Assembly: GCA_900472175.1 (NCBI GenBank)
Contig: UCHD01000001.1
Span: 310,001-374,000 of the forward strand
Length of the DNA stretch: 64,000 nt
Source of the DNA: Hyphomicrobiales bacterium
GTDB taxonomy: Bacteria > Pseudomonadota > Alphaproteobacteria > Rhizobiales > Rhizobiaceae
Reading direction: 5' to 3'
In this document: one piece after another, positions 28,005-37,189 of the stretch
Layout: each line of letters opens with the position of its first letter
Position numbering within the stretch: position 1 is the stretch's first letter
Made by a program: the position numbers and the translations under genes
Notes under the pieces: generated by a model
The model's database searches: none
Told to the model about the DNA's origin: nothing
The model's input: only the letters and a program-made list of their open reading frames with translations

Positions 28005-28031
28005 TTGCCGGCTCAGGTGAGGAGCCGGCAA
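28005..28031. terminator. Stem-loop downstream of arylsulfatase gene
   Basis: Perfect 10-bp stem TTGCCGGCTC / GAGCCGGCAA, loop aggtgag, 17 bp past the arylsulfatase stop. No T-tract is present. Confidence 0.45.
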
Positions 28032-28047
28032 GCAATCTTAACGGCGG

Positions 28048-29622
28048 CTACTGAGCCGAGGCTTCGAAGGACTTGTTCAGCGATTCCTGAATCTGGTCGA
28101 TCGAGAAGCTGGCTGCACGCTGGGCCGGCGGATAGTCCTTGAACGTGCCCAGGAACTGGCCTGCCAATGCCTGGGCGGGGACCAGAAGATAGGCGCGGTC
28201 CAGCAACCAGTCGTAGTAGGTGTTGGACGTGATGTCGGCGCGCTCATATGGGTCCGAGCGAAGATCGAATATCTTGGGCACACGGAGCTTGGTGAACGGT
28301 TCCGCCCAAATCCGCAGGGTTCCGGTCGCGCGCTGTTCGGAAAAGACGATCTTCCAATTCTCATAACGCATGGCCACCATGTCGCCATCGTCGTTGAAAT
28401 AGAAGAACTCCTTGCGCGCGCTCTGATCGGTTTTGCCGGTCAGATAGTCGAGCTGGTTATAGCCATCGAGATGGTTCTTGTACTGCTTTCCGGCAACCGT
28501 TGCGCCCTTCAGAAGGCGATCCTTGATGTCGGTATCACCGGCAGCGGCCAGAAGGGTCGGGAGCCAGTCAAGGCCCGAGAACATGCCGGTGGCGACCGAG
28601 TTGGGCTTGATGTGGCCGGGCCAGCGGATCAGCGCCGGAACGCGGAAAGCACCTTCCCAGTTGGTGTTCTTTTCACTGCGGAACGCCGTCGTGCCGGCAT
28701 CCGGCCAGGAATTCTGGTGCGGGCCGTTATCCGTCGTGTAGATGACGATGGTGTTATCGGAAATGCCGAGGTCATCAATCTTCTTGAGGATCGTGCCGAT
28801 GAGCTTGTCGGTCTCGACCATGCCGTCGGCATATTCGGTCAGGGCGGTCAGGCCCGGTTTGCTGCGATTTTCCGCACGGACATGGGTGCGAAAGTGCATG
28901 CGGGTGGTGTTCATCCAGGTGAAGAACGGCTTCTTGGCCTTTACCTGACGGTCGATGAAGTCGATCGCGGCGGCCGATGTTTCGTCATCCACGGTCTCCA
29001 TGCGTTTTTTCGTCAGCGGGCCGGTATCCTCGATCTTGCCGTCGGCCGTTGATTTGATGACGCCACGGGGGCCGAACTTTTTGCGGAACTCGGGGTCCTG
29101 CGGATAGTTGAAGTTTTCCGGCTCTTCCTCGGCATTCAGGTGATAGAGATTGCCGAAGAATTCGTCGAAGCCATGTGCCGTCGGCAGGAATTCATCGCGG
29201 TCGCCAAGATGGTTCTTGCCGAACTGGCCGGTTGCGTAACCCTGATCCTTGAGGGCGGAGGCGATCGTCATGTCAGACGCCTGCAGGCCGACATCGGCAC
29301 CGGGCAGACCGACCTTGGAAAGCCCGGTGCGCAGTGTTGCCTGCCCGGTCAGGAAGGTGGAGCGGCCTGCGGTGCAGCTCTGTTCCGCATAGTAGTCTGT
29401 GAACTTCATGCCCTCGTTGGCGATGCGGTCGATGTTGGGCGTGGTGTAGCCCATCAGGCCGAAGCTGTAGGTGGACAGGTTCGTCTGTCCGATATCATCA
29501 CCGAAGATCACGAGGATATTCGGCTTTCCGGCGTCGGCCGGCGTTGTCGTCGCCTCCTGCGCCAGCGCCGACGTGCTGAGCAGCGTCAGCGCGAGTGCTG
29601 TCAATTTTCCGGTTAAACTCAT
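28048..29622 (-). CDS. Exported arylsulfatase (type I sulfatase)
   Basis: 524-residue sulfatase with a signal peptide (1-21, SALA|QE). The formylglycine signature CTAGR is at 83-87 (C-x-A-x-R), so Cys83 must be oxidised by a formylglycine-generating enzyme, which is not encoded in this window. Calcium-binding Asp42 and Asp43 (IFGDDIG) and the later YTTDNG metal motif near 297 are present, so it should be active. It likely releases sulfate from aryl or carbohydrate sulfate esters in the periplasm. GGAGG lies 8 nt before the ATG. Confidence 0.92.
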   Translation of the reverse strand: MSLTGKLTALALTLLSTSALAQEATTTPADAGKPNILVIFGDDIGQTNLSTYSFGLMGYTTPNIDRIANEGMKFTDYYAEQSCTAGRSTFLTGQATLRTGLSKVGLPGADVGLQASDMTIASALKDQGYATGQFGKNHLGDRDEFLPTAHGFDEFFGNLYHLNAEEEPENFNYPQDPEFRKKFGPRGVIKSTADGKIEDTGPLTKKRMETVDDETSAAAIDFIDRQVKAKKPFFTWMNTTRMHFRTHVRAENRSKPGLTALTEYADGMVETDKLIGTILKKIDDLGISDNTIVIYTTDNGPHQNSWPDAGTTAFRSEKNTNWEGAFRVPALIRWPGHIKPNSVATGMFSGLDWLPTLLAAAGDTDIKDRLLKGATVAGKQYKNHLDGYNQLDYLTGKTDQSARKEFFYFNDDGDMVAMRYENWKIVFSEQRATGTLRIWAEPFTKLRVPKIFDLRSDPYERADITSNTYYDWLLDRAYLLVPAQALAGQFLGTFKDYPPAQRAASFSIDQIQESLNKSFEASAQ

Positions 29623-29750
29623 TGCCTGAGCCTCCTTGCCAAGAGCGGCCTGTATTCCGCTTTGAACGTGAACAGTGTTCGAGGTTGAGAAAGCTCGCCT
29701 GAGCTTGCCCGCGGCAACAGACTATTGGAACGAGAAGGTCTGGGAAGTAC

Positions 29751-29776
29751 GTAACGGTAACATTGGGCGTAACATT
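29751..29776. promoter_or_regulatory. Direct GTAAC(ATT) repeats upstream of arylsulfatase
   Basis: GTAACATT occurs at 29757 and 29769 (12-bp period), with an extra GTAAC at 29751. They lie about 135 bp upstream of the reverse-strand arylsulfatase. Tandem repeats with a near helical-turn period are typical of OmpR/PhoB-type regulators; which one is unknown. The rest of the 274-bp gap shows only a weak CGGTACC-type hairpin near 29877. Confidence 0.3.
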
Positions 29777-29896
29777 CCCCGCGATCACAGGGGCCGCAGC
29801 GTCAAAATGGCGTGTCCCTCCCGGTTTTTCCCATCCCGGGCCGGTTACGTGAGGGCTTATCGAATGAGCGGCACGGTACCGGAAATTTACGGTACG

Positions 29897-32809
29897 TTAT
29901 GCCCGCTTCATCAGCGGAAAACGTTCCTTCAACAGCCGCTGGATCGATTCTGAGCCGATCGGTGGGCCGAACAGGAAGCTTTGGCCGAAATCGCAACCCA
30001 TCTGCGAGAGCTGGACGGCATCTTCCTCGGATTCGATACCTTCGGCGACCACCTGCATCTCGAGTTCGCGGGCCATGGTGATGACCGAGCGCAGGAGGAT
30101 CGAGCGCTTGTCGCTGGGGTCGCGGACCAGAGACTTGTCGATCTTGATCGTGTCGAACGGGAAGCGGGTAAGGTAGGCCAGCGACGAGTGGCCGGTGCCG
30201 AAATCGTCGAGCGCCAGCTTCAGCCCCGCCTCCTTCAGTTTCTCCAGCACAAGACGCGCCTGTTCCGGGTTTTCCATCACGACGGATTCGGTCAGCTCGA
30301 CCTTCACCTTGTGCGGATCGCAATGGTTCTTGTTCAGCACCGCGCGGATATCGTCATAGAGGTCGTTGTTGAGCAGCTGCGCGCTCGACAGGTTGACGGA
30401 AACGAAGATCGGCAGTTCGCCGGTCTGGATCTGCCACTCGGTCAGGTCGCTTGTCGCCCGCTCAAAGGCGAACATGCCCAGCTCGTTGATCAGATCGCAG
30501 CTCTCGGCAACCGGGATGAATTCGGACGGCGAAATATTACCGCGCTTGGGATGTTCCCAGCGCATCAGCGCCTCGAAACCGGCGATCTCGGCATCAACCA
30601 GGCGGACGATCGGCTGGTAGACGAGGCTCAGTTCCTTGCGCTCGATGGCGCGCTTCAGGTCGGTTTCAAGCTGCAGGCGGTCGGTGCCGGAAGCGCGAAA
30701 CGCCGGGCGGAACGGTTCGACGCGGTTACCACCGGCCTTCTTGGCGCGGAACATCGCCAGCTCGGCATCGTCGAGCAGGCCAACGGCATTTTCCTGCTGG
30801 TCGACCCAGGAGACAAGGCCGATCGAGGCAGTCAGGTTGATCTCGCGATTGCCGAAATTGAGCGGCACCATGATCGCCTTGGAAACGGCATCGGCGAAAT
30901 CGGCAACCTTGGCCGTATCGCGCTCCGACATCAGGATCAGGCCGAACTCGTCGCTGCCGAGACGCGCCAGCGTATCCTGCGGCTTGACCAGACGGCGCAG
31001 GCGCCGCGTCAGTGCGATAAGGATATTGTCACCGGCAGCGATGCCCAGCATGTCGTTGACCTGCTTGTAGCGGTCGATATCGATGGTGATGACGGTGGGG
31101 CGCACAGCACTCGATCCCGGCGCCAGTGACAGAAGCGATTGCAGCCGGTCGAGGAAAATCTGCCGGTTCGGCAATCCGGTCAAATTGTCGTTGAGCGCGT
31201 TGTGCAGCAGCCGGTCGACCGAATTCTTCTGCTCGGTGATATCGACGATAGTGCCGACGCAGCGGATGATCTCGCCGTTGGCGCCAAGCACCGGCCGGGC
31301 GCGGATCGACAGCCAGTGATAATGGCCGTCTTCGGCGCGAACCCGGAATTCGTGGTTCAGCCGCCCCTTGCGGTGCTCCAGAAGCACGTCCAGCGTCGCA
31401 CGGAACCGGTCGCGATCATCCGGGTGCAGGCGCGGCAGCCAGTTTCGGGCAGCACCGTGCATGGTGCCGGGCGACAGGCCGAGTTGGGCGGAGATGTCGG
31501 GGATGGTGACGACCCGGTCGCGCGCCACGTCCCAGTCCCAAACGGTATCGCCGGAACCGGTCAGCGCCAGCGACTGGCGCTCCAGATCGGAAAACAGGCC
31601 CTGGCTATAGGCGCCGCCGGCAAAGGCGTGCTGCATCACCGTAAAACCGATCAGAAGCACGATCAGAACGAGCCCGCCGCCAAGTGCGGGCTGGACGATG
31701 TCATTGGCAAGCTGGCCGGTGACCGTCAGCCATGCGCCAAACAGCCAGACGAGGATCAAAAGCCAGGCAGGCACCAACAGGATGGCGCGGTCGTAACGGT
31801 TGAAGCCGAGATAGGCGATCAGAACGATCCCGGCCGTGCCGGTCAATGCGAAGGAGAGGCGGGCGATGCCGGAGGCGATAGCCGGGTCGTAGATCGCCAC
31901 GCCGAACAAAAGGCCAAGGCCGAGGATCCAGGCGAGCGTGGCGTAACTCAAGTGCTGGTGCCAGCGGTTGAGGTTGAGATAGGTGAACAGGAAGACCACG
32001 AGGCCCGCGGCAAGAAACACCTCGCTGCCCGCGCGCCATATGCGCTCATCGCCAGCCGTGATCGAGATCAGCTTCGACAGGAAGCCGAAATCGACGCAGA
32101 TATAGGCAAGCACCGCCCAGGCAAGCGCCGCCGTTGCTGGCAGCATCGACGTTCCCTTGACGACGAACAGGATGGTCAGGAACACGGCGAGCAGGCCGGC
32201 AATACCAAGCACGATGCCGCGATAGAGTGTGAAAGCGTTAACCGTGTCCTTGTAGGCGTCGGGCTGCCAGAGATAGATCTGCGGCAGGTCGGGACCGGCA
32301 AGTTCGGCAACGAAGGTGATGACCGAGCCGGGGTTGAGCGTGATGCGGAAGACGTCCGCCTCGTCGCTTGGCTGGCGGTCGAGCGCAAAGCCTTCCGACG
32401 GCGTGATCGACAGGATGCGTTGCGAGCCGAGGTCCGGCCAGAACAGCTTTGAATTCACCAGCCGAAAATGCGGGGCGACGATGACGCGCTCCAGCTGTTC
32501 TTCCGAAACGTTGGCAAGCGCAAACACCGCCCAGTCGCCCTGGTGGTTTTCGGCGCTAGAGCGGACTTCGATGCGCCGGACGATGCCATCGGTGCCGGGT
32601 GCCGTCGATACCTGGAAGGCTTCACCACGTCCGGTGTAGATTTCCGTCGTCGCCGTCAGGTCGAGAGCTGTGTCCTCGCGCGAAATCTTGACGGGCTCGG
32701 TGGCAAAAGCTGCGCCGCTACCGATCAGGCAGAACGCGGCCATCATGGCGCAGACAAGTGCCAGAAGCCTTCGTGCTGACGGGTGAAGTGGCAGGCGGGT
32801 CAAAAACAT
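29897..32809 (-). CDS. Membrane GGDEF-EAL protein with periplasmic sensor and PAS domain
   Basis: 970-residue c-di-GMP signalling protein. In order: signal sequence, a periplasmic region of about 150 residues, some seven or eight transmembrane helices (about 195-405), a PAS domain (about 420-530, LHPDDRDRFRATLD and FRVRAEDGHYHWLSIRARP), GGDEF (about 540-700) and EAL (about 715-960). The cyclase motif reads GSDEF rather than GGDEF, so cyclase activity is uncertain. The EAL side looks intact: FEALMRW, VELTES and LDDFGTGHSS. It probably degrades c-di-GMP in response to an envelope signal. The ATG overlaps the acetyltransferase stop (TGATG). Confidence 0.88.
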   Translation of the reverse strand: MFLTRLPLHPSARRLLALVCAMMAAFCLIGSGAAFATEPVKISREDTALDLTATTEIYTGRGEAFQVSTAPGTDGIVRRIEVRSSAENHQGDWAVFALANVSEEQLERVIVAPHFRLVNSKLFWPDLGSQRILSITPSEGFALDRQPSDEADVFRITLNPGSVITFVAELAGPDLPQIYLWQPDAYKDTVNAFTLYRGIVLGIAGLLAVFLTILFVVKGTSMLPATAALAWAVLAYICVDFGFLSKLISITAGDERIWRAGSEVFLAAGLVVFLFTYLNLNRWHQHLSYATLAWILGLGLLFGVAIYDPAIASGIARLSFALTGTAGIVLIAYLGFNRYDRAILLVPAWLLILVWLFGAWLTVTGQLANDIVQPALGGGLVLIVLLIGFTVMQHAFAGGAYSQGLFSDLERQSLALTGSGDTVWDWDVARDRVVTIPDISAQLGLSPGTMHGAARNWLPRLHPDDRDRFRATLDVLLEHRKGRLNHEFRVRAEDGHYHWLSIRARPVLGANGEIIRCVGTIVDITEQKNSVDRLLHNALNDNLTGLPNRQIFLDRLQSLLSLAPGSSAVRPTVITIDIDRYKQVNDMLGIAAGDNILIALTRRLRRLVKPQDTLARLGSDEFGLILMSERDTAKVADFADAVSKAIMVPLNFGNREINLTASIGLVSWVDQQENAVGLLDDAELAMFRAKKAGGNRVEPFRPAFRASGTDRLQLETDLKRAIERKELSLVYQPIVRLVDAEIAGFEALMRWEHPKRGNISPSEFIPVAESCDLINELGMFAFERATSDLTEWQIQTGELPIFVSVNLSSAQLLNNDLYDDIRAVLNKNHCDPHKVKVELTESVVMENPEQARLVLEKLKEAGLKLALDDFGTGHSSLAYLTRFPFDTIKIDKSLVRDPSDKRSILLRSVITMARELEMQVVAEGIESEEDAVQLSQMGCDFGQSFLFGPPIGSESIQRLLKERFPLMKRA

Positions 32810-33420
32810 CAATCACTCGAATTCTTATGTTGCATGCTGTCCTGCGAGAGGAGGGAGAACATCAGGTGATCCCGCCATTGCCCGTTGATTTTCAGGTATT
32901 CCCGCAAGTAGCCTTCGCGCTGAAACCCGGCCTTTTCAAGGAGCCGGATGCTTCTGTGGTTCTCGGGAATACAGGCTGCTTCAATACGGTGCAACTGAAG
33001 GCTCGAAAAGATATAGGGAATAGCCAGCCTGACGGCCTGTGCCATATGCCCCTGGCCGGCAAAACGCTCGCCCATCCAGTAGCCGATCATGCAGCATTGG
33101 GCAGCACCACGGCGGATATAGCCGATGGTCAGGCCGCCGATCAATTGGTCGTTATCGCGTGAAATGATGAACAGCGGCACGGCCTGGCCGGAGGAGAATT
33201 CCTGCTCGTTGCGGATGACGCGGGTGCGAAAGGCGCTTTCGGTCATCTCGTCGGCCCGCCAGGTCGGCTCCCAAGGCTCGAGAAAAGCCCGGCTTTCGCT
33301 GCGCAGTTGATACCATTGGCGGTAATCGGCCGCCTTCGGCAGGCGCAGCATATGCGCCGCGTTGCCAATCTCGATCGGGTCCGGCTGCCGTGACAGAAAC
33401 CGAAAGACCGATCGTGTCAT
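32809..33420 (-). CDS. GNAT family N-acetyltransferase (RimJ/RimL-like)
   Basis: 203-residue acetyl-CoA-dependent transferase. The RimJ-type pattern is visible: a central ISRDNDQLIGGLTIGYIRRG strand pair, the acetyl-CoA pyrophosphate loop GERFAGQGHMAQAV, and the HRIEAACIPENHRSIRLLEKAGFQREGYLREYLKI-like C-terminal region. Such enzymes modify protein N-termini or small substrates. ATG 33420 has GGAGG 5 nt upstream, so it is preferred over 33432. It is coupled to the GGDEF-EAL gene. Confidence 0.92.
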   Translation of the reverse strand: MTRSVFRFLSRQPDPIEIGNAAHMLRLPKAADYRQWYQLRSESRAFLEPWEPTWRADEMTESAFRTRVIRNEQEFSSGQAVPLFIISRDNDQLIGGLTIGYIRRGAAQCCMIGYWMGERFAGQGHMAQAVRLAIPYIFSSLQLHRIEAACIPENHRSIRLLEKAGFQREGYLREYLKINGQWRDHLMFSLLSQDSMQHKNSSD

Positions 33421-33507
33421 AAAAGCCTCCACAGCGGACGGGTTGAGACCATATGCGAGAGTGCCGGGCGCTCGGCGAACGCCCGGAGGTCGCTCATCAG
33501 AGAAATG

Positions 33508-34809
33508 CTAGCCGTTGGCAGCCCGAGCCCGGACAGCCTTGTTGGACAATGCTCCGAGGATATCATCCATCGGTGCCAGCTTTTCCACCGGGCCGATGGC
33601 TGAAAGCGTCGGTACGGTATCGAAGAACAGCCGGCCGGCAAGATCCGTCAGGCGTTCGATGGTGATGCCGGACAGGCGCTCCATCAGTTCTTCATTCGGG
33701 ATCGGGCGGCCGTAGAGCATCATCTGGCGGGCAATCTGGCCGGCGCGGGCGGCCGGGCTTTCCTGACCCATCAGCAGCTGGGCGCGAATTTGCGCGCGGG
33801 CGCGATCGATTTCCTGCTGCTCGATGTTCATCGAGGACTTGCGCAGCTCATCGATGATGACAGGCATCAGTTCCGGCAGGTTTTCACCGCCGGTTGCCGC
33901 GTGAACGCCGAAGATGCCGGTGTCGGAAAAGCCCCAATGGAAGGCATAGACCGAATAGCAGAGGCCACGATGCTCGCGCACTTCCTGGAACAGCCGGGAC
34001 GACATGCCGCCGCCAAGGATGTTGGCAAGGATCTGCGAACAGTAGAAATCGCGGGCGTGATAGGCCTTGCCCTCGAAACCGAGCAGCACCTGCGCGTCCA
34101 TCAGGTCGCGGCTTTCGCGTACGTCGCCGCCGGTGTAATGGGCGGTCTCGGCGACCGGGGGAGAAACCGGCTTTTGCGGCAGGCTGGAAAAGCGGTCTTC
34201 AACCTGTCGCACAAAGCTATCATGATCAAGCGCGCCGGCACCGACGACGAACATGCGGTCGGTGGTGTAATTGCGGTCGAGATAGGCGCGGATCTGTTCA
34301 GGCGTGAAGGATAAAACAGTTTCCGGCGTGCCGAGGATCGGGCGGCCGATCGTCTGGTTGGCAAACGCGGTTTCGGCGAAGCTGTCGAAGACGACATCGT
34401 CAGGCGTATCGTTGGCGGCGCCGATCTCCTGCAGGATGACCTGCTTTTCGCGCTGCAGCTCGTCCTCGTCGAAGGAGGATTCCGTCAGGATGTCGGCCAG
34501 AATGTCGACAGCGAGCGGGACATCGTCCTGCAGGATGCGGGCGTAGTAGGAGGTGGTTTCCGTTGAAGTCGCGGCGTTGACTTCGCCGCCGACATTTTCG
34601 ATCTGTTCGGCAATATCGCGGGCCGATCGCCGCGCCGTGCCTTTGAACGCCATATGTTCCAGCAGATGGGCAATTCCGTGCTCGTCCGTGGTTTCATCGC
34701 GTGAACCGGATTTGATCCAGACCCCGAGTGCGACGCTTTCAAGATGCGGCATGTTCTCGGTGACGACCGTCAACCCGGATTGCAGCCGGGTGCACTCAAC
34801 TTTCATCAT
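33508..34809 (-). CDS. M16 family zinc protease (processing-peptidase-like)
   Basis: 433-residue pitrilysin-type protease. The inverted zinc motif HLLEH is at 48-52, with a conserved distal Glu in the REKQVILQEI helix near 125. The TTDRMFVVGAGALDHDSFV and EHRGLCYSVYAFHWGFSDTGIFGV segments are typical of the M16B subfamily, related to the mitochondrial processing peptidase beta subunit. The bacterial role is peptide degradation, with unknown targets. The start is taken at the first of two adjacent ATGs at 34809, 16 bp after thrC. Confidence 0.93.
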   Translation of the reverse strand: MMKVECTRLQSGLTVVTENMPHLESVALGVWIKSGSRDETTDEHGIAHLLEHMAFKGTARRSARDIAEQIENVGGEVNAATSTETTSYYARILQDDVPLAVDILADILTESSFDEDELQREKQVILQEIGAANDTPDDVVFDSFAETAFANQTIGRPILGTPETVLSFTPEQIRAYLDRNYTTDRMFVVGAGALDHDSFVRQVEDRFSSLPQKPVSPPVAETAHYTGGDVRESRDLMDAQVLLGFEGKAYHARDFYCSQILANILGGGMSSRLFQEVREHRGLCYSVYAFHWGFSDTGIFGVHAATGGENLPELMPVIIDELRKSSMNIEQQEIDRARAQIRAQLLMGQESPAARAGQIARQMMLYGRPIPNEELMERLSGITIERLTDLAGRLFFDTVPTLSAIGPVEKLAPMDDILGALSNKAVRARAANG

Positions 34810-34825
34810 ACGTCTTTCTGCGTCC

Positions 34826-36223
34826 TTATTTCCGGATGCGGGCCCGCTCGTTGATAAAGGTTTCAACAGCTTTTAGCTCGGCGTCGAGAACGTCGAAACG
34901 CTCCTCCCTGACCATCAGATTAGCAAGCCACGTTGGAAGCGCCGGGTCAATACCACTGGCGGATTTTACTGCGGCGGGGAATTTTGCCGGATGCGCGGTG
35001 GCCAGCGTCACCATCGGCACGCTCGCGGTTTCGTGCTTGTTGGCAACGAAAACGCCGATCGCCGTATGCGGGTCAAGCAGGTAGCCGGTGGCTTCCAGCG
35101 TCTTGGCAATGGTCTTGGCCACATCCTTCTCGGTGGCGCGCCCGGCGCGGAACACCTTGCGGATGGCCTTCAGCGCAGCTTCCTCGATTTCGAACGAACC
35201 GGACTGTTTGAGATTGGCCATGGCACCGCGCACCTTGGAGGCATCGCGGCCATAGGCTTCGAACAGCAGCCGTTCGAAATTGGAGGAAATCTGGATGTCC
35301 ATCGACGGCGAGGTGGTCGCCTTGACGTCACGCATCTCGTAACGGCCGGTATCCAGCGTGCGGGCGAGAATGTCGTTCTCATTGGTGGCGACGACCAGCT
35401 TGTCGATCGGCAGGCCCATCTGACGGGCGACGTAACCGGCGAAGATATCGCCGAAATTGCCCGTCGGCACGGTGAAGGAGACCATCCGGTCCGGGCCGCC
35501 GAGCGCCAGCGCCGTGGTGAAATAATAGACGATCTGAGCCATGATGCGGGCCCAGTTGATCGAGTTGACGCCGGACAAAGCCACGCCGTCACGGAAGGCG
35601 ACGTCGTTGAACATTTCCTTCACGAGGCTCTGGCAGTCGTCGAAATTGCCCTTGATCGCCAGCGCGTGAACATTGCTTGCCGTCGACGTGGTCATCTGGC
35701 GCTGCTGCACCGGCGAGACCTTGCCATGCGGGAAGAGGATGAAGATGTCGGTGCGGTCGCGCCCGGCAAAGGCATCGATCGCAGCGCCACCTGTATCGCC
35801 CGACGTTGCGCCGACGATGGTGGCGCGCTCGTTGCGTGTGGTCAGCACATAGTCCATCAACCGCCCGAGGAGCTGCATCGCCACGTCCTTGAAGGCAAGC
35901 GTCGAGCCATGGAACAGCTCCATGATGAAGGCGTTCGGGCCGGTCTGGACCAGCGGTGCGATGGCCGGATGGCGGAAGGTCGCATACGCCTCTGCGATCA
36001 TTTCCTTGAACGTGTCGTCCGGGATTTCACCGTCGACGAAGGGGGACAGGACCGTGAAAGCAATTTCCTGATAGGACTTTCCGCGCATGGCGCGGATTTC
36101 CTTCTTGGTGAAGCTTGGCCATTCTGCGGGAACATACAGGCCGCCGTCACGGCCGAGACCGGCCAGAAGCGCATCGCAAAAACCCAGCGAAGGGGCTTCG
36201 CCCCGCGTCGAGATATACTTCAC
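34826..36223 (-). CDS. thrC: Threonine synthase
   Basis: 465-residue PLP enzyme that converts O-phosphohomoserine to threonine. The PLP lysine lies in HGSTLAFKDVAMQLLGRL near 108, and the phosphate-binding SGDTGGAA loop near 163. The GTG at 36223 gives VKYISTRGEAPSLGF, the usual N-terminus, with GAAGG 8 nt upstream; the ATG at 36232 sits directly on that ribosome site and is less likely. It precedes the M16 protease gene, a linkage often seen in Rhizobiales. The matching thrB is at 18338. Confidence 0.95.
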   Translation of the reverse strand: MKYISTRGEAPSLGFCDALLAGLGRDGGLYVPAEWPSFTKKEIRAMRGKSYQEIAFTVLSPFVDGEIPDDTFKEMIAEAYATFRHPAIAPLVQTGPNAFIMELFHGSTLAFKDVAMQLLGRLMDYVLTTRNERATIVGATSGDTGGAAIDAFAGRDRTDIFILFPHGKVSPVQQRQMTTSTASNVHALAIKGNFDDCQSLVKEMFNDVAFRDGVALSGVNSINWARIMAQIVYYFTTALALGGPDRMVSFTVPTGNFGDIFAGYVARQMGLPIDKLVVATNENDILARTLDTGRYEMRDVKATTSPSMDIQISSNFERLLFEAYGRDASKVRGAMANLKQSGSFEIEEAALKAIRKVFRAGRATEKDVAKTIAKTLEATGYLLDPHTAIGVFVANKHETASVPMVTLATAHPAKFPAAVKSASGIDPALPTWLANLMVREERFDVLDAELKAVETFINERARIRK

Positions 36224-36567
36224 CGTGACCATCCTTCGTCGTCTGTTTGCTGCCGCAGATGTTGCGGCGGGAGTTGAGCGGCACCCTATTCGAACCGGAT
36301 GGTGATCGCGGTTCTTTTTGCGTCAACCCTTGGCAAAGCTGACGGAAATATCGGAGTTTCCTCTGTAGGCGGCCAATTCAGCGTGTCCCGAAAAATTGGC
36401 GTTCCGGCTTCAGACTCCAATCGATTTTTCAATGCGTCGCTGCTATAGACCATCGCCAAGGGTCTTGAAAGGCTCAAGTTGCAGGGGTGGAAAACCGAAA
36501 AATACCTTATTTTCCGGTCAGTCACGCTCCGCAACATCAAATTGTGCAAGGCAGAGGGTCAAGTCAG
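36224..36567. other. Intergenic region upstream of thrC and lipoprotein gene
   Basis: 344 bp between divergent genes. No gene is convincing; a reverse frame of 87 codons (36286-36549) has no ribosome site or recognisable content. CTTGA-N5-TCAAG near 36463 is a small inverted repeat. Promoters for both neighbours must lie here. Confidence 0.5.
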
Positions 36568-37119
36568 GTGTTTGGTAAAATCTCCAGCCGTCTTCTCGGT
36601 ATTTCACTTCTCGTGGTCATCGCAGGCTGCAACAAAACGGACACAGGCGGAGCCATCGACGCCGGCGGTAGCGCGGCCGCGCCGACGCCCGCCGTCATCC
36701 AGGGCGCTTGCCCGCAGGTTTATCTGCTGGACGGAACCGCCACCTACCGCACCTATGCCAAGGGCGCCAAGGATGATCCGACCAAGATCGTCTACCAGGC
36801 GTCGCTCGCAGACACGACCCGTCAGTGCGTCCAGAACGAGAGCCAGCTGGTGATGACCGTCGTGGTCCAGGGCCGCGTCGTCGCGGGTCCTGCCGGTGGC
36901 GCAGGCACGGTCAACCTGCCGATCCGGGTCGCTGCGACCGACGGCAAGAACACGCTTTATTCGGAACTGACGCAGTATCCGGTCGACGTCCAGAATGGCT
37001 CGGCCCAGTTCATCTTCACCAAGGCCAACGTCGCTCTGCCCGGTGGCGCCGGCGATTTCGCCAAGATCTATATCGGCTTCGACGAGGGTCCGGCCGCAGG
37101 CAAGAAAAAGAAGAAATAG
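36568..37119 (+). CDS. Hypothetical lipoprotein
   Basis: 183-residue predicted lipoprotein: basic N-terminus, hydrophobic segment and lipobox VIAG-Cys21. The mature part has a Gly/Ala/Pro spacer, two conserved-looking cysteines (GACPQVYLLDG and TRQCVQNES) and a beta-sandwich-like pattern (VMTVVVQGRVVAG ... LPIRVAATDG), ending in a run of five lysines. I do not recognise a named family; such lipoproteins are common in Rhizobiaceae. GTG at 36568 with AGAGGG upstream is chosen because it places the signal at the N-terminus. Confidence 0.72.
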   Translation: MFGKISSRLLGISLLVVIAGCNKTDTGGAIDAGGSAAAPTPAVIQGACPQVYLLDGTATYRTYAKGAKDDPTKIVYQASLADTTRQCVQNESQLVMTVVVQGRVVAGPAGGAGTVNLPIRVAATDGKNTLYSELTQYPVDVQNGSAQFIFTKANVALPGGAGDFAKIYIGFDEGPAAGKKKKK

Positions 37120-37138
37120 GCAGTTTCTGCTTCGAAAC

Positions 37139-37177
37139 AAAAAAGCCGGCGCGAGAAAATCGCGCCGGCTTTTTTTG
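37139..37177. terminator. Bidirectional intrinsic terminator
   Basis: AAAAAGCCGGCGCG / CGCGCCGGCTTTTTTT with loop agaaaat. A and T tracts flank the stem, so it can stop both the lipoprotein gene (plus) and the HAD gene (minus). Confidence 0.9.
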
Positions 37178-37189
37178 TTCAGGTGTTGA

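Noticed and set aside
31139-32452. Plus-strand reading frame of 437 codons opposite the GGDEF-EAL gene
   Set aside because: Antisense shadow with no ribosome site or recognisable content.
36286-36549. Reverse 87-codon reading frame between thrC and the lipoprotein gene
   Set aside because: No ribosome site, no signal or domain, and it occupies the only promoter region for thrC.
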